Origin: Nonomuraea candida | GTDB taxonomy: Bacteria; Actinomycetota; Actinomycetes; Streptosporangiales; Streptosporangiaceae | Reading direction: 5' to 3' | Assembly (NCBI RefSeq): GCF_000725485.1 | Contig: NZ_JOAG01000032.1 | Location: 1-64,000, forward strand | Length of the DNA stretch: 64,000 nucleotides | Shown here: piece after piece, positions 28,303 to 36,178 of the stretch | Position numbering within the stretch: position 1 is the stretch's first letter | How the letters are laid out: every line of letters starts with the position of its first letter | Program-made: the position numbers and the translations under genes | Notes under the pieces: model-generated | Database searches by the model: none | What the model was told of the DNA's origin: nothing | What the model saw: only the letters and a program-made list of their open reading frames with translations

Positions 28303-28539
28303 ATGCATCGCATCACGTTGCTCGGCAAGCCCGGCTGTCACCTCTGTGACGACGCCCGCGCGGTCATCGCCAAAGTCGCGGGAGAGCTGGGCGTGCCGTG
28401 GGAGGAGGTCAGCATCGACTCCTCCGACGAGCTCAAGGAGAAATACTGGGAGATGATTCCCGTCACGCTGATCGACGGGGTGCAGCACGACTTCTGGCGC
28501 GTCGACGAGACCCGCCTGCGCGCGGCGCTGACGGGGTAG
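28303..28539 (+). CDS. Glutaredoxin-like thiol protein (78 aa)
   Basis: Thioredoxin-fold DUF836/glutaredoxin family. The redox pair is CHLC in LLGKPGCHLCDDARAV, followed by the cis-proline segment EMIPVTLIDG. No ribosome-binding site precedes the ATG, so the transcript may be leaderless. It is divergent from rex and the Rex operator lies just upstream, suggesting redox control. Partner unknown. Confidence 0.85.
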   Translation: MHRITLLGKPGCHLCDDARAVIAKVAGELGVPWEEVSIDSSDELKEKYWEMIPVTLIDGVQHDFWRVDETRLRAALTG

Positions 28540-28638
28540 CCCTCCGGCCCGCCGGCCCGCCGGGGGACGTACGGGCTCGCCGCGCCGCGGACCTGCCGAG
28601 GCCCGGCACATCGCGGCGCGCCGGTGATCGGGCGGGGG

Positions 28639-30138
28639 TCAGTACATCGCGGTGGGCAGCGGCACCACCTTCGCGGCGCTGACGCTCAGCTCGATGACGT
28701 TGGTGGCCAGCACCATCGGCTGCCGGTCGTTGACGAACCTCTCCATGTGCGGCTGGCGCTGGTGGTCGCGGTAGGCGACCTCGTCGCGGTAGAGCTCGTA
28801 GACGATGCGCTGCAGCGGCGCCGACTTCACCGCGTGGCAGGCGTAGACGAGCGTGTCGGGCTCGCCCCTGCGCACGGCCTCGACCGTCGCCTCGGCCAGC
28901 CGGTCGAACGCCTCCCCCGCGCCGTCCACGATCGTGAAGACGGTGAGCAGGCCGTAGATGCTGGGCGAGGGCCTGCCGGAGCCCGGCTGCTGCTGCGGCG
29001 CGGGCGAGAACAGGTCGCCGCCGGGAAAGGCCGCGCCGGCGCCCGCCAGAGCCGGGTCGCCGCGCGGCGGGGCCTGCGGCGGGGCGGGAGGGGCGCCGTT
29101 CATGATGTAGCCGGTCGAGGGGCCCGAGTCGAGCGGCGGGGCCATCCGGGCGGCGTAGTCGACCTCCCGGTCGGCCCGGTTGTCGCCCGCGCGGTATTCC
29201 GCCACCAGGTCGCCCAGCCCCGGCGACCGGCGCGGCGGCGCGGACGGCAGGTCGGCCGCCGGCACCGGCTCCGGCATGCCCCTGCGCCCGCCCCTGGCCG
29301 CCTCGTCACGGAACATCGGGCGGTCCTCCGCCGCCATCGGGCGCTCGTCCAGGGCCAGGGGCCGCTCCTCGCGGAGCTGGGCGCGCTCCTCGCGGCGCTG
29401 AGATCGCTCCTCCCGGCGCGGCGGGCCCTCGTCGCCGTCAGGACCGAAGTCGTCCTCGTCGTCGTCCTCGTACGGCGCCAGCGGCCGCAGCACGGTGTAC
29501 CACACCGCCGCCGCGGCCACGGCGAGCAGCGCCGTGGTGAACAACGACGGCACCGCGAACCTCATCGCGCCCAGGAGGGCCAGCCCTGAGGGGACGATGA
29601 CCACGGTCGCGTGCAGGTTGTCGGTGTCGTATTCGTCGCCGCTGCGCCACTTGAGCCCGGCCACCACCAGCATCGCCACCATGACGAGCACGTCGACCAC
29701 GTGCACGGCGGTCAGCAGGTAGCCGGGGAAGAGGTTCCAGTGCGTGGCGCCGCTCGGCAGGGTCTTGCCCATCTCGTCGGTCTTGAGCGGGTCCCACACC
29801 ATGATGACCACGGAGACGAAGGTCAGCGCGCTGCCGAGCAGCCACGCCAGAAACCTGGGCGGCACCTTCTCCGACAGGAGTTGCACCAGCCCCACCGCCA
29901 GCCAGAGCGGCGCCACCAGCGACCCGGTCACCTGGTAGACCCGGAAGGTGAAGCCGCCGAAGCCCAGGAGCGAGCCGAAGCCGATCACGCCGAGCGCGAC
30001 GCAGAGCCCCGCGGCTGCAACGGTCCAGGCGACCAACCACCCCTCGGGCTCTTCGCGCAGTCGTTGGATCAGGGCACCGGCCGCGACGGCGGCCAGGAGC
30101 GCACCGGCGAGAGCTATGACAGCAACGAGGATCTCCAT
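28639..30138 (-). CDS. Multi-helix membrane protein with C-terminal ABM-like domain (499 aa)
   Basis: Function unknown. The N-terminal ~220 residues carry about seven membrane helices (MEILVAVIALAGALLAAVAA first). Next is an acidic and then strongly charged linker (DDDEDDFGPDGD; repeated RREER/LREER/LDERP), then a Pro/Gly-rich segment. The last ~100 residues (LLTVFTIVDGAGEAFDRLAE ... HMERFVNDRQPMV) resemble an antibiotic-biosynthesis-monooxygenase (ABM) dimeric barrel. ATG at 30138 has GGAG seven bases upstream. It is divergent from the bldN-like gene. Confidence 0.75.
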   Translation of the reverse strand: MEILVAVIALAGALLAAVAAGALIQRLREEPEGWLVAWTVAAAGLCVALGVIGFGSLLGFGGFTFRVYQVTGSLVAPLWLAVGLVQLLSEKVPPRFLAWLLGSALTFVSVVIMVWDPLKTDEMGKTLPSGATHWNLFPGYLLTAVHVVDVLVMVAMLVVAGLKWRSGDEYDTDNLHATVVIVPSGLALLGAMRFAVPSLFTTALLAVAAAAVWYTVLRPLAPYEDDDEDDFGPDGDEGPPRREERSQRREERAQLREERPLALDERPMAAEDRPMFRDEAARGGRRGMPEPVPAADLPSAPPRRSPGLGDLVAEYRAGDNRADREVDYAARMAPPLDSGPSTGYIMNGAPPAPPQAPPRGDPALAGAGAAFPGGDLFSPAPQQQPGSGRPSPSIYGLLTVFTIVDGAGEAFDRLAEATVEAVRRGEPDTLVYACHAVKSAPLQRIVYELYRDEVAYRDHQRQPHMERFVNDRQPMVLATNVIELSVSAAKVVPLPTAMY

Positions 30139-30219
30139 GGTGACTCCAATGCTGCCGGACGATGCCTCCCAGCCGGTAGCCGAAGAGGGAACGGGTCGGT
30201 CCACCACGGTATCCGCCGA

Positions 30220-30232
30220 TTACGGCTAGTCA
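30220..30232. promoter_or_regulatory. Candidate BldD box upstream of the bldN-like gene
   Basis: TTAC-GGCTA-GTCA matches the outer TNAC-N5-GTNA half-sites of the BldD palindrome, in the 179-base gap upstream of a gene whose Streptomyces orthologue is a known BldD target. The central bases do not match the refined consensus. Confidence 0.35.
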
Positions 30233-30317
30233 TGCATGCATGCCGTGGATTGTGGATTTTCCGGTTGATTTCTAGAGTGTTCGAGCACGCCGCACCCCTT
30301 ACCCCTAGGGATACCGG

Positions 30318-31040
30318 ATGCCTGACTCGTCGCCGTTCGCCGGGCTGCTCGCTCCAGCGGTCGCTGGACCTGCCCGGACGGGCGAGCTCGCCGTGCGCGA
30401 AGACGTGCGTGACGACGTGCGTGACGACGTGCGCGACGACGTGCGCGACGACGTGCGCGACGACGTGCGCGACGACGTGCGCGAAGATGTCCCCGAGGAC
30501 CTCCGCACCCTGGTGACGCACGCCAAGAACGGATGCACGCAGTCGTTTGGCACGCTCTACGACCGCTACGTGGACCTGGTCTACCGCTACATCTACTTCC
30601 GGGTGGGCTCCCACCCGCTGGCGGAGGACCTCACCAGCGAGACCTTCCTGCGCGCGCTGCGCAGGATCGGCGACTTCACCTGGCAGGGCCGCGACTTCGG
30701 CGCCTGGCTCGTCACCATCGCCAGGAACCTGGTGACCGACCACTTCAAGTCAGGGCGTTACCGGCTGGAGATCCCGACCGGAGAGGTGATCGACGTTCCG
30801 CTCGACGGCCCGCACATCCCCGAGAACGCGGTGGTCAATGCCATCATCAACGATCGGGTGCTGCGTGCCGTACGAGATCTCAATCCCGAACAACAGGAAT
30901 GCGTCGTCCTGCGCTTCCTGCACGGCCTCTCGCTCGCGGAAACCGCGTTGATCATGGGGAAGAAGAGTGGAGCGATCAAAGCGCTGCAGTTCCGTGCCGT
31001 ACGGGCGCTGGCCAGGGCTCTCAAGCACGACCTGGCGTAA
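30318..31040 (+). CDS. bldN: BldN-like ECF sigma factor with repeat-containing N-terminal extension (240 aa)
   Basis: ECF sigma factor. Region 2 (FGTLYDRYVDLVYRYIYFRVG, then LAEDLTSETFLRALRRIG) and region 4 (LNPEQQECVVLRFLHGLSLAET ... KSGAIKALQFRAVRAL) are intact. Assignment to BldN rests on sequence and on the rsbN-like gene, rex-hem cluster and order shared with the Streptomyces bldN locus. Residues 1-62 form an N-terminal extension, as in BldN, whose pro-sequence is cleaved; here it holds six DDVR repeats. BldN drives chaplin/rodlin and bldM genes in Streptomyces. Confidence 0.85.
   Translation: MPDSSPFAGLLAPAVAGPARTGELAVREDVRDDVRDDVRDDVRDDVRDDVRDDVREDVPEDLRTLVTHAKNGCTQSFGTLYDRYVDLVYRYIYFRVGSHPLAEDLTSETFLRALRRIGDFTWQGRDFGAWLVTIARNLVTDHFKSGRYRLEIPTGEVIDVPLDGPHIPENAVVNAIINDRVLRAVRDLNPEQQECVVLRFLHGLSLAETALIMGKKSGAIKALQFRAVRALARALKHDLA
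30411..30482 (+). repeat. Six tandem 12-bp repeats encoding DDVR
   Basis: Six exact in-frame copies of the GACGACGTGCGY unit (residues 32-55 of the sigma factor), flanked by one EDVR copy before and an EDVP variant after. Confidence 0.95.
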
Positions 31041-31099
31041 CCTCCACCATCCGCCCCTCGTTAAGCAGGTGTCATGGCCGCGTCGGTCAGGGAGCTGGC

Positions 31100-31828
31100 A
31101 TGAGTAGGGCGCGCAGGCGGCGCGAACGCGTGCTCGCGCAGCTCGCCGAGTTGCGCGAGCTGCCGCTGGGCGGTGTTCCCGAGCCGGCGTTCAAGGAGCG
31201 GCTGCGCGCCGAGCTGCTGGCGGGCGCGCACGCCCGCGAGCCCCTGCCCGCCGAGCGCCTCACCCCGGCACCGCTCGATCCCGAGCCGGCCGCCGCGGAG
31301 CCCGAGCCCGCCATGTCCGGTGGGGCCGGTGGGGCCGGTGGGTCAGGCAGGGCGGGCGGGCGGCGGCGGGCGCGGCGGCGGCCGCTGCTGTCCCAGCTCG
31401 CCGCCGTCGGGCTGGCGGCGGCGCTGACGGTCTCCTCCTTCGCGACCTACCGCGCGGTGCCGGGGGACTCGCTCTACCCGCTCAAGCGCGCCGCCGAGAG
31501 CACGCTCGTCCGCCTCAGCTCCGACGAGGCCGAACGCGGCCGACGCGAGCTCGACTCGGCCAAGACCCGCGCCAGGGAGATCGCCAGCCTGCTCGGCTCC
31601 TCCGCCGACGGGCCGCTGGTCAAGAAGACGCTCAAGGACATGGAGGAGTCGACCCGGTCCGGCATCAGCCGCCTCGAACGGGCCGAGCCGCGCTCGCCGC
31701 GGATCAAGAAGTTCGCCAAGGACCAGGAGGAAGCCGTCAAGCCCATGCTCCAGGAGCTCGACGACGACCAGTTGGCCCAGGCCGAGGGCTACCTCGACTA
31801 CATCGAGGGTCTGGTCGCCCCTGAGTAG
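31100..31828 (+). CDS. rsbN: RsbN-like anti-sigma factor, DUF5667 membrane protein (242 aa)
   Basis: Position directly after the bldN-like gene and layout match RsbN, the membrane anti-sigma of BldN. A cytoplasmic N-terminal ~100 residues (RRRRERVLAQLAELRELPLG) precede a single helix (LLSQLAAVGLAAALTVSSFA), then an outer domain beginning YRAVPGDSLYPLKRAAES, typical of DUF5667, with charged helices. Start ATG 31100 has GGGAG six bases upstream. The Ala/Gly/Pro linker before the helix is low-complexity. Confidence 0.8.
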   Translation: MSRARRRRERVLAQLAELRELPLGGVPEPAFKERLRAELLAGAHAREPLPAERLTPAPLDPEPAAAEPEPAMSGGAGGAGGSGRAGGRRRARRRPLLSQLAAVGLAAALTVSSFATYRAVPGDSLYPLKRAAESTLVRLSSDEAERGRRELDSAKTRAREIASLLGSSADGPLVKKTLKDMEESTRSGISRLERAEPRSPRIKKFAKDQEEAVKPMLQELDDDQLAQAEGYLDYIEGLVAPE

Positions 31829-31846
31829 GAAAGTAAGCTGAAGCGC

Positions 31847-32728
31847 ATGTGGCGGCTTATGCGACGACGACAGGAAGTGCAGTTCGAGGCCGCCGGCGAG
31901 GTAGCGGCACAGGCGGCGGTCACAGTCGCGCCGGAGCCGGTCGAGCCGGACCCCGAGGCGGCGGCCTTCTTCGACGTGGACAACACGATGATGCGCGGGG
32001 CGTCGATCTACCACTTCGCCAGGGGGCTGGCCACCCGCGGGCTGTTCACCACGTCCGACCTGTTCAAGTTCGCCGTGGGGCAGGCGGTGTTCCGGCTGCG
32101 CGGCAACGAGAACCCCGAGCACATCGCGGTGGCCAGGGAGACGGCGCTGGCGTTCGTGGCCGGGGCCAAGGTCGACGACGTCGTCCGCCTCGGCGAGGAG
32201 ATCTACGACGAGGTCATGGCCGACCGCATCTGGGGCGGCACCCGGGCCCTGGCCCAGAGCCACCTCGACGCCGGGCAGCGGGTCTGGCTGGTCACCGCCA
32301 CGCCGATCGAGCTGGCCAGGGTGATCGCGCAGCGGCTCGGCCTGACGGGCGCGCTCGGCACGGTCGCCGAGACCAGCAACGGCGTCTACACCGGCCGGCT
32401 GGTCGGCGACCTGCTCCACGGGCCCGCCAAGGCCGAGGCGGTGCGCGCGCTGGCCCGCAGGGAGGGGCTCGACCTGACCCGGTGCACCGCCTACAGCGAC
32501 TCGGCCAACGACCTGCCGATGTTGTCGCTGGTGGGGCAGGCGGTGGCGATCAACCCCGACAGCGAGCTGCGCGAGCACGCCAGGAAGCTCGACTGGCCGG
32601 TCAAGGACTTCCGCAGGGGCCGCAAGGCCACGATGACGGCCCTGCCCATCGCGGCCGGCGTGGGGGCCGTGGCGGGGGGCGTCGCCGCGGGCATCGCCCT
32701 GCGCCGCCTCTACCGCGGCCGCCCCTGA
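31847..32728 (+). CDS. HAD-IB family phosphatase (293 aa)
   Basis: HAD-superfamily hydrolase of the SerB-like class. Motif I is [13 protein letters not shown], with motif II in VWLVTATP and motif IV in [15 protein letters not shown]-terminal hydrophobic helix ([20 protein letters not shown]) suggests membrane attachment. It follows rsbN by 18 bases and is probably cotranscribed with bldN-rsbN. Substrate unknown; family members dephosphorylate serine phosphate or lipids. Confidence 0.88.
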   Translation: MWRLMRRRQEVQFEAAGEVAAQAAVTVAPEPVEPDPEAAAFFDVDNTMMRGASIYHFARGLATRGLFTTSDLFKFAVGQAVFRLRGNENPEHIAVARETALAFVAGAKVDDVVRLGEEIYDEVMADRIWGGTRALAQSHLDAGQRVWLVTATPIELARVIAQRLGLTGALGTVAETSNGVYTGRLVGDLLHGPAKAEAVRALARREGLDLTRCTAYSDSANDLPMLSLVGQAVAINPDSELREHARKLDWPVKDFRRGRKATMTALPIAAGVGAVAGGVAAGIALRRLYRGRP

Positions 32729-32752
32729 CCACCGCCCCCTACCGGGGGGCCG

Positions 32753-33754
32753 TCACTTCAGGGAGTCGAAGAGGCGGTCCGCCGCCGGCTGCTTCCAGCG
32801 CAGGCGGTTCCCGGTCTCCGGGGCCGGCTCCCAGGGCACCGACACGTAGCTCATCGTGGTGCCGCCGAGCTGCCTGCTCAGCTCGTACATCTCCTCCAGG
32901 CTCAGATCCGTCCGCACCCAGCGGCGCACCTCGGCGAGGAACGCCCTGAGCTGGGCGGGCTGACCGACGATCCGCCGGGCCTTGGTCAGCATCGCCTTCA
33001 CGACCACCGCCTGCCGCTTCATCCGCGCGGTGTCGGAGCCGTCGCCGTAGTGGCGCAGCCGTACGTAGCCGAGGGCCCGCTCGCCGTCGAGCGTGTGCCG
33101 GCCGGCGGGCAGGCGCAGCTTCGACGCCCGGTCGTCCACCGGCCTGGGCACCTCGACCGTCACGCCGCCGAGCGCGTCCACCATGCCCTTGAACCCGGTG
33201 AAGTCCACCTCGACCGTGTGGTGCAGGCGCAGCCCCGTCAGCTTCTCCAGCGTCGCCCTGAGGCACGCGGCCCCGCCCGAGTTGTAGGCCGAATTGATCA
33301 TGCTGGTCCTGGCCGGGTCGGACCCGCAGCGCGGGATCTTCACCATGGAGTCGCGCGGGACCCCCACCGCGGTGGCCTTCCCCCGGTCCGCGGGCAGGTT
33401 GATGATCATGATGGTGTCGGAGCGCTGGCCGTGATCCTGGCTGTGCGGGCCGTACTTGGCGTTGCCGTCGCCCTTGCGGGTGTCCGAGCCGATCACCAGC
33501 ACGTTCCTGGCGCCGCTCACGTCCACCGGCGCGGCCGGGGCCGGCGGCGTGCTCACGCTCCGGTCGCCGACGAGCACCGTGGGCACCGCGACGGCGACGC
33601 TCGTGGCCACGGCCACGAGACCGGCCGCCCACCACGGCGACCACCTGCGCCGGGGCCGGGCGCGCAGGATCCGCTCCCGCTGGCGCACAAGCGTGGGCGG
33701 TGGCTGGTGCTCCAGCTCGGCTCCGAGGTCCCGGAGCAGCTTCAGGTCGTCCAT
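32753..33754 (-). CDS. LytR-CpsA-Psr (LCP) family protein in an ECF operon (333 aa)
   Basis: N-terminal ~45 residues (MDDLKLLRDLGAELEHQPPP, then TLVRQRERIL) resemble the cytoplasmic segments of ECF-associated membrane proteins; a helix follows (WWAAGLVAVATSVAVAVPTVLV), then an LCP domain: NVLVIGSDTRKGD, RSDTIMIINLP, VGVPRDSMV and LDGERALGYVRLRHYGDGSD, with the Arg/Asp residues of the pyrophosphate-lipid site. LCP enzymes attach wall polymers to peptidoglycan. ATG at 33754 is two bases after the sigma stop; a GTG at 33760 would overlap it. Confidence 0.85.
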   Translation of the reverse strand: MDDLKLLRDLGAELEHQPPPTLVRQRERILRARPRRRWSPWWAAGLVAVATSVAVAVPTVLVGDRSVSTPPAPAAPVDVSGARNVLVIGSDTRKGDGNAKYGPHSQDHGQRSDTIMIINLPADRGKATAVGVPRDSMVKIPRCGSDPARTSMINSAYNSGGAACLRATLEKLTGLRLHHTVEVDFTGFKGMVDALGGVTVEVPRPVDDRASKLRLPAGRHTLDGERALGYVRLRHYGDGSDTARMKRQAVVVKAMLTKARRIVGQPAQLRAFLAEVRRWVRTDLSLEEMYELSRQLGGTTMSYVSVPWEPAPETGNRLRWKQPAADRLFDSLK

Positions 33755-33756
33755 CG

Positions 33757-34326
33757 TCACTCCTCCTCCATGTCGCCGAGCGCGGCGCGTACCTTCCGCC
33801 TGCCCCTGTTGAGGCGGGAGCGCACGGTTCCGACCGGGATGCCGAGCGCCTGCGCGGTCTCCTCGTACGTCAGGTCGCCCCAGGCGATCAGCAACAGCAC
33901 GTCGCGGTCCTTGGCGGACAGCGTGGCCAGGGCGCCCGCCAGCTCGGCGCGCAGGGCCTGCGCGCTCACCCCTGCGGCGACGCGGTCGGCCGGCGACTCC
34001 ACGTCGGCGTCCACGGGGGCGCGCAGCAGGGCGCGGTACCGGGCGGCCTCGCTGCGGTGGTGCCGGGAGACGAGCTTGGTGAGAATGCCGAAGAGCCACG
34101 GCCTGGCGTCCTGGTAGGCCAGGTCGTAGCTCTTCCTGCGGGAGAACGCGACCAGGAACGTCTCACCGACGAGGTCCTCGGCGGGCTCGGGGCCGAGGCG
34201 TCTGGAGACGTACCTGTAGAGCATCGCGGAGTAACGGTCGAAGAGCTCGGCGAAGGCCTCTGGTTCCGTCCATGAGGCCCGTACGAGATCCGCGTCCGCA
34301 CCCCTGACGGCGGGTTGCGTGATCAT
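33757..34326 (-). CDS. ECF RNA polymerase sigma factor (189 aa)
   Basis: Sigma-70 region 2 (FAELFDRYSAMLYRYVSRRLG, PEPAEDLVGETFLVAF) and region 4 (LSAKDRDVLLLIAWGDLTYEETAQALGIPVGTVRSRL pattern) are complete. It begins MITQPAVRGADADL. The next gene, where an anti-sigma factor would be expected, encodes the LCP protein, so that protein may control this sigma factor. No cognate promoter was identified. Confidence 0.9.
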   Translation of the reverse strand: MITQPAVRGADADLVRASWTEPEAFAELFDRYSAMLYRYVSRRLGPEPAEDLVGETFLVAFSRRKSYDLAYQDARPWLFGILTKLVSRHHRSEAARYRALLRAPVDADVESPADRVAAGVSAQALRAELAGALATLSAKDRDVLLLIAWGDLTYEETAQALGIPVGTVRSRLNRGRRKVRAALGDMEEE

Positions 34327-34384
34327 CTCCGCCCTTCTGTGGGAGATCGGTCACCGATGTCTCGCCACAACCCGCCCTGAGGGT

Positions 34385-35179
34385 TCAGATTTCTTTCAGC
34401 TGGCCCCCGTCGATCACGAACTCGGCGCCCGTGGTGCTGCCGGAGCGGGGGGAGACGAGGAGGGCGACGGCGTCGGCGACCTCCTGCGGGCGCACGAGCC
34501 GTCCGGTGGCCAGCCCCATCATGGCAGGGCCGACCTCATTGATCACGCTGTCCTTGTCGGAGCCGACCATGCCGGCGAAGACCTCGGCCGCGCCGCCCTC
34601 CTTGGTCCACCAGTCCGTCAGCACCGGTCCGGGCGAGACGGTGTTGACCCTGATGCCCTGGGGGGCGTACTCGGCGGACAACGACTTGCTCATGGCCAGC
34701 ACGGCCGCCTTGGCGGCGCTGTAGTCGACGTTCACCGCGCCGGCCTGCCGGCCCATGGTGGAGGACACGTTGACGATCGAGCCGCCGCCCCGCTCCAGCA
34801 TGTGGGGCACGGCGGCGCGGATCATGCGTACGGCCGCGAACAGGTTGAGCTCGAACATCGCCGCCCAGTCCGCGTCGCCGGGCGTCAGGAACCCGGCGCG
34901 GGGCAGCGTCGCCCCGGGCGGCGGCCCGCCGGCGTTGTTGACCAGGATGTCCACCCCGCCGAACTCCGCCACGGCGCGCGCCACGACCTCGGCCGGGGCG
35001 GCGGGGTCCATCAGGTCGGCCGCCACGTGCGCGACCTGGCCGGGCAGCTCGTCCGTACGGCTCCGCGAGGCCGCGACGACGTGGGCGCCCTCCTCGGCCA
35101 GGGTGCGGGCAATGGCCAGGCCCATGCCCTTGGTGCCGCCGGTGACCACGGCGACCCGGCCGGAAAGCTGCAGATCCAT
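34385..35179 (-). CDS. SDR family oxidoreductase (264 aa)
   Basis: Classical short-chain dehydrogenase. NAD(P) motif is TGGTKGMGLAIAR; NNAGG and the catalytic VDYSAAKAAVL (Tyr-x-x-x-Lys) follow, with Ser in NVSSTMG. The basic/neutral residues after the glycine motif (AASRSRTDEL) favour NADP. AGGGAA precedes the ATG. Substrate unknown; it looks like a single-gene transcript. Confidence 0.9.
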   Translation of the reverse strand: MDLQLSGRVAVVTGGTKGMGLAIARTLAEEGAHVVAASRSRTDELPGQVAHVAADLMDPAAPAEVVARAVAEFGGVDILVNNAGGPPPGATLPRAGFLTPGDADWAAMFELNLFAAVRMIRAAVPHMLERGGGSIVNVSSTMGRQAGAVNVDYSAAKAAVLAMSKSLSAEYAPQGIRVNTVSPGPVLTDWWTKEGGAAEVFAGMVGSDKDSVINEVGPAMMGLATGRLVRPQEVADAVALLVSPRSGSTTGAEFVIDGGQLKEI

Positions 35180-35260
35180 GGGGGTGTTCCCTTCGGTGTT
35201 CGGTTGATCCGTCCGTCGAACACCGAGGGGGCGGGGGCGGTTGCACCCGTCTCCGGAAAG

Positions 35261-36178
35261 TCAGAGGAAGGGCGGGAAGGCGTGCCCTCTGCGCAGCCGC
35301 AGCTCGTTGAGGAGCTGCTGGATGACCTCGCGCACGTGGTCGGTGATGTTGAAGACGAGCATGGGGTCGTCGGCGGCGGCCGGCTCGTATTCGTCGGTGC
35401 GGATCGGCTCGCCGAACTCGATCATCCACTTCGACGGCAGCGGCACCAGGCCGAGCGGCCCGAGCAGCGGGAAGAACGGGGTGATCGGCAGGTAGGGCAG
35501 CCCGAGGATGCGCGCCAGGAACTTCAGGTCGCCGATCTTGGGATAGATCTCCTCGGCCCCCACGATCGCGGTGGGCACGATCGGCACCCCGGCGCGGATG
35601 GCCGAGGCCACGAAGCCGCCGCGGCCGAAGCGCTGCAGCTTGTAACGCTCGGAGAACGGCTTGCCGACGCCCTTGAAGCCCTCGGGGAAGACCCCGACCA
35701 GCTCGCCCTTGCGCAGCAGGCGGTCGGCGTCCTCGCGGCAGGCCAGCGTGTGGCCGGTCTTGCGGGCCAGGTGGCTGAGCATCGGGAGCTGGTAGACCAG
35801 GTCGGCGCCGAGCAGCCGCAGCGGCCTGCCGACCTCGTCGTGCAGCGCCACCTGCAGCATCAGCGCGTCGAGCGGCAGCGTGCCCGAGTGGTTGGCGACG
35901 ACCAGCGCGCCGCTGTCGTCGGGGATGTTCTTGAGCTCCAGCGTCTCGACGCGGAACCAGTGGTGGTAGAGCGGCCTGATCAGTTCGAGCACGACCTTGT
36001 CGGTCAGCTCGGCGTCGTAGCCGAACTCGTCGACCTCGTAGTCGCCGGTCACGCGCCTGCGCAGGAAGGCCAGCAGGGCGGCCATGGGGTCGGGCTCGTG
36101 GCCGGAATCGGTTTCCTCGAACGACGGGGCCGCGCTGATCGGGATCACGCGGGCTTCGTCCTCATGGGGGACGCTCAC
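35261..36178 (-). CDS. Lysophospholipid/diacylglycerol acyltransferase-like protein (305 aa)
   Basis: PlsC/LPLAT superfamily, MGAT-like branch. The motif is VVANHSGTLPLDALML, where the usual HX4D is spaced as HX6D, and GVFPEGFKGVGKPFSERYKL is the second conserved block. GTG at 36178 overlaps the epimerase stop by four bases. Likely acts at the membrane on glycerolipids; the exact substrate is not evident. Confidence 0.85.
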   Translation of the reverse strand: MSVPHEDEARVIPISAAPSFEETDSGHEPDPMAALLAFLRRRVTGDYEVDEFGYDAELTDKVVLELIRPLYHHWFRVETLELKNIPDDSGALVVANHSGTLPLDALMLQVALHDEVGRPLRLLGADLVYQLPMLSHLARKTGHTLACREDADRLLRKGELVGVFPEGFKGVGKPFSERYKLQRFGRGGFVASAIRAGVPIVPTAIVGAEEIYPKIGDLKFLARILGLPYLPITPFFPLLGPLGLVPLPSKWMIEFGEPIRTDEYEPAAADDPMLVFNITDHVREVIQQLLNELRLRRGHAFPPFL

